In this document: positions 13,101 to 25,544 of the stretch, in pieces
How the letters are laid out: every line of letters starts with the position of its first letter
How positions within the stretch are numbered: position 1 is the first letter of the stretch
DNA from: Chionis minor
Taxonomy: Eukaryota; Chordata; Aves; Charadriiformes; Chionididae
Length of the DNA: 64,000 bases
Assembly (NCBI GenBank): GCA_013398295.1
Contig: VZSF01007296.1
Location: 566,844 to 630,843, forward strand
Reading direction: 5' to 3'
The notes under the pieces: generated by a model
The model's input: the letters and a program-made list of their open reading frames with translations, nothing else
The model's database searches: none
What the model was told of the DNA's origin: nothing
Program-made: the position numbers and the translations under genes

Positions 13101-16100
13101 CATGTGAAGTGACATGTGTATATGAATACATAACATAGCTTTCCCAGGTTAAATAAAATTGGGAAACTGATTTCTAGCTAAAACAAATCAAATGGTATAA
13201 AATTAGCCAAAACTTTGATAGGAGAGAACAGATCAATATATCACTCCTTAGATCTTTTGTTCTCTTGATTCACCATTCTGTCAGTTACTTGATCAGCACC
13301 TATTGTGTAGATGTGAAGGTAGGAGATGGAAGGGAGAGAAAAAGGTTGGCTGAAGAGAGAAATGGTGGTGTAGCTTAATCCTCAAGTGAAAAAGATGTAA
13401 CAGTGATGAAGTCAGATTATACCATAGAGGAGGAGCACCAGGCCCATGGTCGTTCTGTTACAAGAAAATCCCTCCTTCCTATCCTCTTGCCTCTCAAGAC
13501 AGGAATACTGCTATTTCTGCTGTGTTTTTTCTCCTGATGTTATACTAGCTGTTAATACAAGTAAGGGGATCTGAGAAAAGCTGGAGCATTCACTCCCTTA
13601 GCTTTAAGATAGGGAAAGAAGTGGGGAAGAAAGTCAGACATATTCTGGACTGATGATGGAAGGTATCACTTTGACTTTATTCCTTACACCAGGGGTTCTA
13701 AAAGATTGTTTCATTTTGAAATACTAGAGTCTAAGTAAGAAACAGGGTTCTTAGGCAATGCAAAATTACTTTTTTTGGTTTTTTTCCCCCGGCTCAGTTA
13801 TCAGCTGGCATACTTGTTTTGACTTATTTTTCAGTCTTGAAAAAAGGTATTTTTAACTGAATCTCCAGTAGTTTCAAAGACATGCCTTTCCCCAGTTCCT
13901 GTTAAGATCAACGGCAATATTGTGCCTGACTTAAAAAACCCCAAATCTCACTTTTTTATATACCTTAAAGGAACAATTGAAGTAGTTTTTGAATGATAAG
14001 TATCTTAGATCAGACATACGGAATTTTATGTACTCCCCCAAACCAAGCAAAAGAAAACATAAAGGTCAGATTTGGCGATAGAGTAAAAGACATCTCAACT
14101 ATAAAATCTGTAATTCTTAAGAATGACACATTTAATATTCTGTGAAATGTATGACACCTTTACAGACATGCATTAAGGAGGTGCTGTCGTGTATTTCACA
14201 CTTGCTGGAAAAGTATTTTTTCTTTTTATATTGTGTGACCCAGAGAAGGAAAAAAAGTGCCAACTAGTGGTTTTAGTGCTCCAACTTGTCAGTATATATT
14301 AATAGATAGTTGCCACTTGTCTCACCGCCAGTGAATGCCAGTTTCAAAGGCAGATTACGAATTTGCAAAAAGATACACAATTTGTGTAAGAATTACAATG
14401 TGTCTCATTTTTCAGAACTTTTAATTTGTGTTATCAACTTGTCTCTTTCTAGATTTGATCCACAGATTTGAAAATCAATTTTATTTTCAGAAGGTTTTTT
14501 CCTATATAATATAAAATTTTAGAAATATCTGCTTCTATATGCCTGTCCTGTTGTCTTTAAGTTTACATAAATTATGGCAGTATAATTATTCCTTTGGGTT
14601 AGAGCCTCTATATAGGCATTAGGTATTGTGCAAAGATGTTTCCATTATTTTCCCTGTGTAAGATTTCCCTAATTAATCATATATTTGTTTGTTTTCATCT
14701 CTCTGGGTCATTATAACTGTATACTATGATTTCTAAAATAGCAATTTTACAGTGCCAAAAGCTAAGATTGTCTCATGGCTAAAGACTGATAAGACAGTGA
14801 GTACTGAGCCAATAAGCATAGTGCAATGCTCTGTGTCCAGTATAGTTTAATTACCTGTTTAGATCATTTTCCTCTGGATGTGATTAGCACAATCGATAAA
14901 CTGACTGTCTAACAATGCCTGATAAATGCCTATACTTTAATTTTATAGACAACTTCAAAAATATTTCCCCTTGGAACTGAATTTTACATACGTTACTAAA
15001 ATTTGTTTCTCATTTAATTAGTTTTGTCTACCCATTGATCACCAAACTATCTCCAATTTCTTTTATGATACGATCATTGTATCAGATTGAGAATGATTGA
15101 CCCCCAAAACTATGAAGTCTTTTCAATATTGATTATACACCATGGCCCAAAATATGGTATGTATCTGAAATGATGAATAAACTCAGTGTTATAAAGAAGT
15201 TTATCACAAAGTGCAATGGAACTGCATGGGACCAAAATGTAATCACTGTAGAATAATTATTTTAATATGCTGCTGTGTGGTTTCCTTGCAGAAATTACCT
15301 AGGAAATTTGAGAACAATGCTACCTTTCCCAGCCTGTTCTTTCAACTTCTGTATAAAATTTTGTTGTTAATTGCATATAGTCTACAGCGTACTCTATGGA
15401 AAAAACATATTTCTCTAGAAAATCTGTTTAGTTTTAAGGATACTGTCCTTAGGATACTGTACTTCTGCAAAACTTATTTACTCTAATTCGTAATGAATCC
15501 AAGTGGCTTTCATAAAGACATTGAGCTTTCAGATAAAAGATACACACTAGAAAGCAAGGTGTATAATTTATATTATTAGTGTATAGTAAGCATATACAAC
15601 TAAGACAAAATATAATTACTTCCTATTCAGTTGAAAAGACAATTTCAAAGATCACATTAGAAGACAAGGCTTGGAGTGATATAAAAAAGCTTCCTGTAAA
15701 AAACTCCTGCTGTTTTAAATTGAATTCCTCAAGAGTCCAAAGCTGAACTGCATTGCCGTCAAACATGGTGAGATCTAGTATTTCCTTCTCATAAGAACAC
15801 TCAGGGGGTGCAAAAGTCCACTTATGTGTACAAAATGAGCAACCTAGTGATCATTTTTTTGCCTTTATAGGCTTTTGTAACTATTGAGTAAGGTATGGAT
15901 AGTTTCTTATATTACTTGGCAGTTATCGATAGCAGAATGGAAATGTGAATCCTTCTTGTGCTGCATAGTTACGCCTTGAAAAGGTGGAGATGATGCATAT
16001 CAGAATATGAACACTGACAAATGAATTACAACATTGATATCTTCAGCAAGTAGGATGATCAACTTGGCTGTAAAGGTGCCTGAATCAGCGACTTTAATCA

Positions 16101-16177
16101 TTGCAGTTTGTGAGGCAAACAATGAAATATCAGATGTTCCTATTTATATCTTGGTATCCTGGTTAGATAAGCATAAC
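10124..16177. other. AT-rich unique sequence, no gene seen
   Basis: About 6 kb with no open frame above 91 codons and no repeat that I recognise. One 74-base segment at 11582-11655 on the plus strand is bounded by a good acceptor and donor (see findings). The phrase CAGGGGTTCT near 13690 faintly resembles hAT-type terminal repeats, but no partner end was found. Confidence 0.5.
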
Positions 16178-16210
16178 TTCTTTTTTTTCTTTTTTCTTTT
16201 TTTTTTTTTT
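16178..16210. repeat. Pyrimidine (T/C) tract
   Basis: About 33 bases of T with three C, followed directly by AG at 16211-16212. The tract followed by AG resembles a 3' splice site, but no downstream donor forms a convincing exon with it. Confidence 0.8.
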
Positions 16211-17797
16211 AGTATTACAAGAAATTGCATCATGCAATGCCATTAATTCAATTTATTGAAGTCCACGTTAAAAGCAGTTTGGTGTTTGACTTTCCCAGTA
16301 TCTCAGAACAGTGACCGGTAACAAGGCACTTGCTTTGAATTTCCAGAACAATTTCATTCTTCATGCCCAATTTATACTCATTTGTTCTTGCGCCACACTA
16401 CCCTTGCTATGAAACAACATTTCTCTCTTTTTGATACACTGTCTCTTGATATATCTGCAGAGAGCAATCATGTCAAACCTTGTGCTTGACTTTTGGTAGG
16501 CTAAAAGCCTAGTTCTTCTCCATACGTCTAGCAGGAACTATCATGATATCTGAAAGCCCTTTGAGCTTTCGGTGGTGGCAGAAATGCTTCTTTGTCTCTG
16601 CAGATGTTGAGAAACCCTTGCCCAGCTTCCTCAGAGGGATTTTGTGCTCTTGATGTCTCCCTCATGCGGCGCGGGGGTACCTTGGTGCTGAGCAGTACCG
16701 GCACACTGGCATAGCCCAACAGCAAAGAAAACCTCAACCTCTCTTGGGTTCCGTGGGAGGTAATATCAGACAAGCTTGGATGTTTCTAATCTGGCTCAAG
16801 TGCCAAATGAAAGGCTTAAAAACCACAACGCTGAGTGTTCTGCTTTAAGATCCAGGTAGTGTAGGAGCGTCCTGAGCCCTATTGATTCCTGCGTGTCTGA
16901 ATTGCTGAGGTATAATCTTCAGGAGAATGGATGGTTTAGAACGGAAGTAGAACAGAAGTGGTTATCGTTAATTTCCATGTTATTCATTCTTGTGCTGGGC
17001 ATACTTCTTTTACAGTTGCGGAAACTTATCAGCTGCTTAGATTCGGGTTATAATTTGGATGTTGCATTGAAGGGCTAATGTGGGTGAAAAACAAGGTCTC
17101 GGGAAGGTCTGTCAATGGAGACTGCCACCCAGTTACAGAAATACTATTTAACAAATAAAAGCAGAACACATGGGGGAAAAAAAGGGTGGCTGCTGAAAAA
17201 AAATCCTTTAGGAATGAGAGGTATTTATATTTAGAAAGATATCTTTGAAATATTTGTCAACATAATTTGAAAAAAATGTAGAGCAATTATGCATATTATG
17301 CCACTCTGTGGGATGTGTATGCTACATCGATTAAGACTCTGTGATCTCATCACTAAAGTGAAAATTTTGTCACTGATTAGAGTCAGATCAAGATTTTTTC
17401 AGGAGTCCAATCTGGACTCATTTACAGCTACAGTGAGACGGCAGATGCTCTCTTCCTTTCCCTACTCTGTAACACTCATCTGTCAGTATGACCAAATCAA
17501 AACTGAAGAGCATTTTGAAACTCACGTGCTTATGCAAAGATTAAGCATGGTGGCATTCCAGACAAATTCAGTGAATATAATGCAGAATTGTTACTGCATG
17601 TATATAAAAACACCTAAAAATATTAGTAAATAAATATATCTGAATACTTCTTCCCAGGTTTAATTTTCTAAAGATTGGCAGAGATCATGCATAAAATGTT
17701 CAAAATTAAACCCTGTAAAATATTTAATTGTAAAAAATAACATTTAATAATGCGTTAACAATAGAATATAATTTTGTAAATGTTATTTACATATTAA

Positions 17798-17836
17798 AAA
17801 ATACCAATAATGTTTTGTAAATGTCATTGGTATTTT
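17798..17836. repeat. Inverted repeat, 11-bp arms
   Basis: AAAATACCAAT at 17798-17808 pairs perfectly with ATTGGTATTTT at 17826-17836 across a 17-base spacer. It lies in a very AT-rich patch with three occurrences of a TTTGTAAAT-like word. Confidence 0.8.
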
Positions 17837-19398
17837 ATTTAGTTTGTAAATTAATAGGGAAAAAGTGAGAAAACACCTCTCTCTTTCTGATCCGGTATCA
17901 AGTCTGGGAGCCTGCTTTTCTTCCTTAAAAAATAAAATTAAAATAGGCCATTAGATCTTCTATATTAGTGTTTTTAAAATCAAAGCTTTGTAATAGTCCA
18001 TTAAAGAAAAAAAAGCAGAGGCCGCTTTGTCAAACATTCAGAAATGCAGCTTGATATAAAGTCAGAGCTGTACCTGCTTAAGTGTTACTGTAAGAAAGAC
18101 TGTGATTATATGTCAACAGAGCTGCACGGGAAGAATGCTTCACTCTAATTAGTTTCAAATAGAATCTATAAAGCGTAAAGTTTCATGGTGATGTTCTTTC
18201 AGCCATTCAATTGCTTTATGTGATGTTTCAGGATATATAACCATCTCACCAATTGTTGATATTTCCTCCTGCCATTTAAGAAATGAGCTGTAATTCAGGA
18301 ATAATAAGCTGTAATTGGGGCACATGGTGACCACAGTACAGTACATACTGTCTGATCAGCTTTTGCATGCTGAAGTCCATTTGACAATGCCAGTCTTTGT
18401 AGGCAGGCTGAGAACTTTCTAATTCTGCAAAGAAAATGATGCTGATATATATGTTTTGAAGTGACTAAAGAAAATTAAAAGTAATTTTGCAAAATGTTGG
18501 GGGGTTTGGTGCATTTGAGCCTATCTTACGCATTTTTTTAATAGCAAAACCAATTTGGATCTTTGTAAGCAAAATAAACTTGTTGAGGAGCAACAGGTAC
18601 ATTGATGAAGAATGAATGTTTTAATGACAAAGGAAATAAAAGGTTATAACGAACATACGAAAAATGCTCTAGTAATGTACTAGCAAATGGAAAAATAAGA
18701 CTTTAAATTTACGTTTCATTAAAAAGAATCAGTAGCACACAATTTTGAAGAGTACAAAATAGTGTTTGCAACAGTCTGGTTACCCTTGTTTATCACAGGC
18801 ATACTGTAATATAAGCAAATGACTGTGGAATTCATGGCACTTTGTTCTCCTATTCTTCATATTTATTGGGATATAACTTTTGGAAGTGAGGCCATAAATG
18901 TTTCCTTTACCTACTAAAAGACATCTCTTTGTTTTTTATTCAATCGCTATACTGCCATTAAAACAATGGAATGCCTAATATCTGCGATGTATAGATGAGT
19001 ATGTGCAATAAAGTATGCACCATGAATTATAATTTTACCTAATCATGCAGCAAGCTGCTTTTTAGGATAAAGTTTTCATCAAAGCAGAGCTAAGGTAAAG
19101 ATAGAATGTATGATGCGGTTGAATTCAAATGCAAAAAAAAATCATACCTGAAAGTGTAAGAATATAGTCATATCAAAAACATTGCTTAATAAAAAACCTA
19201 ATCATGTCATATAAAAATAGCATTCAGTTTACCTGGAAATTTAATGTAAAGTTGCTCTTAGTTTTTAGATAATTATAATCTCCTTTGTCTCCTTTGCCTT
19301 AGGAATTGCCAGATTGGACTACACCAGAGATCTATCTAGTCCGGTGTTTTCATTTTGAATTTAGGATGGATATTTTTTACTGTATCTGCAGCTACATT

Positions 19399-19432
19399 AA
19401 AAAGAAAAAAAAAAAAAAGAAAAAGAGAGAAA
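19399..19432. repeat. A-rich purine tract
   Basis: Almost pure A with a few G. With the T run at 19469-19482 it could form an A/T hairpin. It generates lysine-rich and phenylalanine-rich shadow ORFs on the two strands. Confidence 0.85.
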
Positions 19433-19468
19433 TTCTTGGTATGGTTAATCTGGAATAATTTACAGTGG

Positions 19469-19482
19469 TTTTTTTTTTTTTT
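19469..19482. repeat. Poly(T) tract, 14 T
   Basis: A simple run of T that complements the A-rich tract about 40 bases upstream. Confidence 0.85.
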
Positions 19483-19844
19483 CCTTTCTACTCCTCTCAG
19501 TCTTAAACTGACTTCTGTTGGATACAAAGCTTTTACCCTTAGTCCCGCAGTTTTATACATATTCCAAAATAAAGGTTATTGATACTTGTAAGAATTCAGG
19601 ATGTTCATCAGATACCTGATATTTTGGCCTCAGCAGCTTCCGGGAATTGTGATTTCTATTCTGCTATGAGGAAAAAATTATGATTAATTTGCCTTTAATT
19701 GAATTTTTTCCTGTTCACTTGTTACAAGAAATGGAAATCAGAGGCTCCAAACCATTTCCAGACCATCAGGGCATTAGTTTTTATAGTGATTGGTATACAT
19801 GATAAGAAACAGTAACCTTTTTCTATCACTTTTTCAAGTAAAAT

Positions 19845-19995
19845 AATTCCAATTTTTTGAGTGTTTTTCCATCCCTTTGATCATTTCTCTGAATACTTCT
19901 CTGAGGTTTGAACTCCCTTTTCTGAACCTCTGCCAGTTCTTTTTTGAAAAACGGTGATCGTACTGTAAGTATTGCTCTGGAGGAGATAGTACTTT
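19845..19995 (-). mobile_element. Old CR1 LINE relic, C-terminal ORF2/3' region
   Basis: Read on the minus strand, the order TTTTTCAAAAAAGAACTGG, CAGAGGTTCAGAAAAGG and GATCAAAGGGATGGAAAA follows the ancient amniote CR1 text in the region encoding the end of ORF2. Divergence and indels have broken the original frame. A stop-free minus-strand frame of 88 codons (19834-20100) spans it and looks protein-like because of its purine-rich strand. It should not be annotated as a gene. Edges are approximate. Confidence 0.6.
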
Positions 19996-20967
19996 AGATG
20001 GATATATGGTCATTTCTTGACTGTAATGGCACATTGAGCAATTGATGTTTTTTATTCCCTCCTTTTCTCTTTCTTCATTGTCAATTACTTTGGCAGGCAC
20101 AGTGTAACTTGCTCCAGACCCTGTCTTTGAGTATCCAACAGAAATTGAAAGGAGATACGATCACTCTTTTTATTTTCTTGCTCCCTCTCAGTGTTGCGTC
20201 AATTACTGCTGTCTTTAAAGGTTTCTGACCGAGGCAGAAAGAATATCCTCTCATTTGATGTGCAATTTGGGTTGAGGAGAAGTGCTGGGTTGGTGGCTTG
20301 TGATGCTTTCCTCTTAAAGAGGAGCTACACTAGGTTGTGACAAGGACAAATGCCACAGAAAGCCTGTTGTTCCAATCATGGTGAGAAACCCTTTAGTTGC
20401 CTGTAGCTGGTTGGTGTGGCAGTCTATAATTCACTGCACCAGACTAAACCTGTGGGCATATTTAGGGAAAAGAAGGATTTTTCCCTTATGCCAGGCTGTT
20501 TTACTCTGTAGTGTTTTATATGATCTTGTTTCAGGGATCCTCTGGGTATTTTCACCAAAAAGTTCCATTCTATTGCAGAATCTCAAGACATAAGCAGTAT
20601 CCTTAATCACTGCAGGCTCCCGCCTCAGGCATGCTTTCATTTTAAAGGCTTTTGATCTTTTATATTAAAGGCCCTATTCCGTGGTCAGATGCTGAGCCAT
20701 GTTTTGTGCGTTGAGGGGTGTTTTACAGCTTGCAGACCAGACACTGACGAATTCTGTACTCTCTGTATGAGAGCTGTGTATCTGGCTGTGTCGCAGCTCT
20801 GTATCTCTCTGATTAACTTGATGGAAGCGGCCTTAAATGATCACTACTTTGTAACCTGAGTTCCTAAGTGTGTGTGGCAGGGAAAGAGGGATGGAGAGAT
20901 GAAACAGGAAGAGAGAAGAGTTGGAGGGAATGTGAGCATAAGCCTGCATCCTTAAGGTTGGGGTTTT
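19996..20967. other. Unique sequence before the LTR
   Basis: No gene or repeat recognised. Overlapping ORFs of about 70 codons on both strands at 20378-20640 look like chance. Confidence 0.55.
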
Positions 20968-20972
20968 GCTGT
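20968..20972. repeat. Target-site duplication, left copy (GCTGT)
   Basis: It is identical to the five bases at 22104-22108 directly after the LTR. A 5-bp duplication is typical of ERVL-type (class III) integrase, whereas ERVK usually gives 6 bp. Confidence 0.8.
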
Positions 20973-22103
20973 TGTGATGGGTTGAGCCTGGCTGTACGCC
21001 AGGTACCCACCAAAGCCGCTCTCTAACTCCCTCTCCTCAGCTGGGCAGGGGGGGAGAAAATATAACGAAAGGCTCGTGGGTCGAGTTAAGGACAGGGAGA
21101 TCACTCAGCAATTACCATCACAGGCAAACCAGACTCGATTTGGGGAATTAATTTAATTGCTAACAATCAAATCAGGGCAGGTTAATGAGAAATAAAATCA
21201 AATCTTAAAACACATTACCCCCACCCCTCCCTCCTTTCTGGGCTCAACTTCATTCCTGATTTCTCTACCTCCTCGCCCTGAGTGGCACTGGGGGATGGGA
21301 AGTGGGGGTTGTGGTCAGTTCATCACACATTGTCTCTGGTGCTCCTTCCTTCTCAGGGGGAGGACTCCTCACACTCTTCCTCTGGTCCAGTGTGGGGTCC
21401 CTCCCACAGGAGACAGTCCTTCATGAACTTCTCCAACGTGTGTCCTTCCCACAGGCTGCAGTTCTTCATGAACTGTTCCAGCATGGGTCCCTTCCACAGG
21501 GTGCAGTCCTTCAGGAACAGACTGCCCCAGTGTGGGCTCACCACAGAGTCACAAGTCCTGCCAGCAAACCTGCTCCAGCCTGGGTTCCTCTCTCCATGGT
21601 ACCACAGGTCCTACCAGGAGCCTGCTCCAGCATGGGTTTCCCATGGGGTCACAGCCTCCTGTGGGCATCCACCTGCTCTGGTGTGGGGTCCTCCATGGGC
21701 TGCAGGTGGGCATCCGCTCCACCGTGGACGTCCGTGGGCTGCAAGGGGACAGCTGGCCTCACTATGGTCTTCACCATGGGCTGCAAGGGGAATCTCTGCT
21801 CTGGCTCGTGGACCACCTCCTCCCACTTCTTCACTGGCCTTGGTGTCTGCAGGGCTGTTCCACCTATTCCCACTCCTCTCTCTGGCTGCTGCTGCCACAG
21901 GTTTGGGGATTTTTTGCCTTTCTTAAATATGTTGTCACAGAGGCGCTACTGCTGTCACTGATGGCCTCAGCCTTGGCCAGTAGCGGGTCCATCTTGGAGC
22001 TGGCTGGCATTGGCTCTGTTGGACATGGGGTAAGTTTCTAGCATCTTCTCACAGAAGCCACCCCTGTGGCTCCCCCAAAACCTTGCCATGCAAACCCCAT
22101 ACA
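20973..22103. mobile_element. Complete solo LTR of an avian endogenous retrovirus
   Basis: The element is 1131 bp, begins TGTGATGGGTTGAG and ends CCCCATACA, so it has canonical TG...CA ends. It is flanked by the 5-bp duplication GCTGT. The text matches an LTR family I recognise as widespread in birds; I do not assert a subfamily name. No retroviral gag, pol or env remains, so this is a solo LTR left by recombination between two LTRs. A TATTTAAG motif on the minus strand (near 21920-21930) may be a TATA box and would put the LTR in minus orientation, but this is uncertain. Several open frames of 169-219 codons lie in overlapping frames inside it. They arise from its GC-rich, internally repeated sequence and are not genes. 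A related, shorter LTR is at 56592-57309. Confidence 0.9.
21398..21532. repeat. Three 45-bp tandem units inside the LTR
   Basis: Units start at 21398, 21443 and 21488, each opening with a TCC-CTTCC-ACAGG-like phrase followed by GCAGT-CTTCATGAACT-like sequence. The period is exactly 45 bases, a multiple of three, so any open frame repeats every 15 residues. Looser, more diverged units seem to continue to about 21790. Confidence 0.8.
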
Positions 22104-22108
22104 GCTGT
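22104..22108. repeat. Target-site duplication, right copy (GCTGT)
   Basis: It matches the left copy at 20968-20972 and defines the right end of the LTR. Confidence 0.8.
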
Positions 22109-25100
22109 ATTGAAGAGTGTGGCCTGAGACAAGAATGCTGACTCCAAAGGCTGCGCATGGATTTTATTTCAACCAGCCACAATATGGCCTGAAATTTATC
22201 CCTCCTTGTAGCCCATGCTGTGTCCTACCAAATATCTTTTTCACTGTCCTGTCCACTGACTTTAGAAACATTATATGGGGTTGGCTTCCAGCTGTACTCT
22301 GTGATTTTTGTGGTTTTGAGACAACTCTTTGTCCCTGTACTTCTTAAGTTGAATATGGGAAACTAAGTCAGAGGTATTGATTTCATTAAGGGGAGCAAGC
22401 AAGTAAAATTAGATGTTTCACTGCTGTGGAATTTAAATCCCTCTTAGGTATGGATCTAAGATGAGTCTCAAATATACAGGCTTTCCATAATAATGAGTTC
22501 TTCCATAAATGGTCATAACTGGAAAAAAAAAGACATGAAAAAAACACACGCATATAGCCCAGATTTCTCTACCTCATTCAACAACAGGAATCAGAGCAAT
22601 TACAATCTGGGCAAAATATTTATTCTAAACTGATCCTACAAGTTTGGAGATTATCTAAAAATGAAGTGTAAAATTTGAGCCGCTATACTTTGAGAGCATC
22701 GTTACATGTTCTCTCAAGTCATTTCTTGAGTCCTCTTGAATGTTTTATGACATAGGTGACCTTGGAAAATATATCTTTTTTGGATGTAACAATAGTATTT
22801 CAAAGATGCTTTAAGAATTTTATTTGCCATCTGTTTATTTCTCTACTTTTGGACTGAGAAGCCAGTACATGCAATATGCACACAAGCCAGGTAATAAAAC
22901 CAGCTTTATTTTTTTTGTTTGTTTGTTTTGCATTAATGTTTTAACTTTATTCCTTCATGAAGTACTAAGCTCTGTATCTTCTGTAACTGCTAGTAATGAG
23001 ACAGTGCAGCAGAGAGGCATGGGTCTTCCCACAAGGTTTTGCTTTTTTTATGAATTAAGTCATATGAAGTGTGGAATTTGAGATAAGGCATGAAATTTTT
23101 AGGTGGTGCCAGCTAGCATAGCTCCATTAAAATCAGTTGAAAGACACCAGCTTTCACCACCAGCTTGTGACTCACTCCCAGGGGAAATAAAATAGTTAAT
23201 ATGAATGTTTCAGTCATGAACCTTTTACTTTGAACTATTGACATAGTAAAGACAGAAGCTGGTATTCAGAATCCAAGACAATTTGAAATATTATATTTTG
23301 GATTTGAGAGAATCCATAGGTTTTCTCTCTATCATCCAGTATTGCTTTGACTCTGACTCATAGTAGAGCTTAGTAGAAAGTAGCTAAATAATGTAAAGTT
23401 CTTGTGACTGGAGTAAACTGTGGGCTACTGCATAGCATTAGGATGAAATCTAACTTTTCTTAAAGACTCAGGCAGAGAAGGGGAAAATCAAATCTTTTCC
23501 CCTTCATTCCTCATGAGATAACTATTGAATTGTACTACTGAGTCCTTGTCAGCAATATGACCATTGATGGATGCTGTAACTACTAAGTTCAGTAAAGCCA
23601 TTTAAGCTGATATTATGCATGTCACTTTCTGTCATTTTCCTGTAAGGTAGGCACAGGATGCCATTTTCCAAACTGAATGTGGCAGTAGCAACAGTCAAAT
23701 TCACGTGTGAGGATACCTGAATGGGCTTGGAAAGAAGGGGAAGCAGCTTTGGATTTTTCTAGAACCTCTTGCAGTTTTTACAAATTCCTGCTACAAGATC
23801 ATGAAGACCCCAGGCAAACAAAATCTAGAATAAGAAGCAGAAAAATGGCTCATTTGTCTTAAATTAAGGGAATCGGAGAGGCTGGTTTTTGGCTTTCCCT
23901 GCAGGTATGTGTACTTTTCCCTGTGCTTGTCTGCCAGCAATGCCAAGTTTACATCAGTATGGGTGAAAGATCATCAGACTAGCTCAACAGTGCACCATTA
24001 TATGTGATAGATAAAAATTCATATTGCTTATATGCTATTTCTTCATTTATTTTAGCTGTGATTTGGAGTATTGCTGTTCCTTGTAAAGTACTCACACATG
24101 GTGGTCTATGGAACACTAGTTAAATTTGCCAGGAGGATAAGTTGCTAGTAATGATGAATATGTGTCTGTAATTTTTCCACAGGCTTTTGCTTCCTCTGGC
24201 ACAGGAGTTGTAAGCAGAATAATGACTGGAAATGCTAATTCTACAGTGCTTATACTTGTAACTTTTTAAAATGTTGCTGTTATACAGAGTCAAGAGTTTG
24301 ATGCCTGTCAGTAAACTATAGTCATTATTATTGTGAGCAATACAGGATGTTAAATAGCATGAGTTATTTAATTTGGAAAAAAAAATCAGAAAAAACCATG
24401 CTACTGACACATGCTGGCTTGTTTTTTATTATATGAAAAGCTTGTAGTTCTTTCACAAGGTGTACATTTCAAATGTAAAGTGATAGTATAACTAAAACCA
24501 ATGTCAAAATAGGGAAAGTGGATTATTGTTCACTTTTGGTGATATTTAGGCTATATGAATATGGGAATGCAGCTCTATGTCTGGCAGTAAATTATCCAAT
24601 ATATTTTAAAACATAAACTTAATAGTCTACTTAAGATATATATTGTTTCCTATGAATTATCTCTTTTGATTAGTTTTCAATTCTAAGAGAGCCAAAATTA
24701 TCCTGTCTATCTTCCCTACAGATTTTTCATTAAAATTTTTAACTGAATTGAAAAGACTTCATTATTACGGCCATTGCAATATTGGTTATGGCTATATTGT
24801 AATGATGTTTTAACTTAACAATCATCATATTGCTTTCCATGGTAATTACAATGAGAAGTACTGATTGTTGAAAGGTGAAATAATTTATAGGGATTTTATC
24901 TTTTACTTGGCAAATTTGATGAAAAATAAAAAAAAAAAAAAACAAAACCCATGCTGCTTTAGCTTTCCTCTTCAATATCAAGATGAGCAGGGAGGAAAAA
25001 AAGGAAGTATGAGGCAAAGCAGAAGTATCTTATCCCTTCACTGGATAAAAAGAGTGATAGTCCTTTATGAATCCTGCTTACACAAGATGTGAAAGAGAGT

Positions 25101-25544
25101 TTTATTTCATGGACGGCCTGCTTTCTCCATTTACATTACCCTTGGATCAGTGCACAGGCAAATTTCTTACTTTAGAGCTTTATTAATGAGGCTATTGTTA
25201 AGCAAGCCTTCTCAACTGTTTTCCTTCCATTTCAAAAAGGGAACAGTTCTGTGGACTAAGTTTTGCCCTCCAGGTAGGCACCTGAAATCTCACCAAGTTA
25301 CGACTGGTCCAAGTTACGACCATTTAAACTATAACAGTGGGGATGCATGGACTTTAAGCTGGTTCAAAATATGCCCCATTAACTTCAGTATGCGCTAAAC
25401 ATTGTAGCAGAATTTTGTTTTTCTGCTTTTCACTATAGCTTTACTTTTTCCTGTGATGAGGCCTTTCTTTTGAAGAGACTAATGACACTAGAAAGCTATC
25501 AGTTTTAATTTTCCTAAATTCTTAAGCTTATTGCAGTCATAAGT
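22109..25544. other. AT-rich unique sequence, no gene seen
   Basis: Open frames are under 100 codons and unremarkable. An A-rich tract lies near 24925-24945. No repeat family was recognised in this stretch. Confidence 0.55.

Larger units (their letters stand above)
16213..19844. other. Unique sequence, no gene assigned
   Basis: This holds a locally GC-richer patch at about 16600-16760 with a few CpGs, and the longest ATG-initiated ORF outside recognised repeats (17289-17633, 114 codons). Neither resembles a family I know. An inverted repeat at 17798-17836 and an A-rich/T-rich pair at 19399-19482 are listed separately. Confidence 0.5.

Noticed and set aside
13687..13720. CAGGGGTTCT phrase resembling a hAT-type terminal repeat (similar hint near 59537)
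   Set aside because: No matching opposite end and no 8-bp target duplication found.
16528..16773. 81-codon minus-strand frame in a GC-richer patch
   Set aside because: The peptide is not recognisable and no paired splice signals were found. It may simply follow local composition.
18155..18346. 63-codon minus-strand frame that looks protein-like (WQEEISTIGEMVIYPETSHK)
   Set aside because: No family recognised, no splice sites at its ends, and its size is within chance expectation.
21282..22041. Overlapping plus-strand ORFs of 214, 219 and 169 codons, the longest in the window
   Set aside because: They lie inside the solo LTR, overlap in all frames, partly start at GTG, and result from GC-rich 45-bp repeats.
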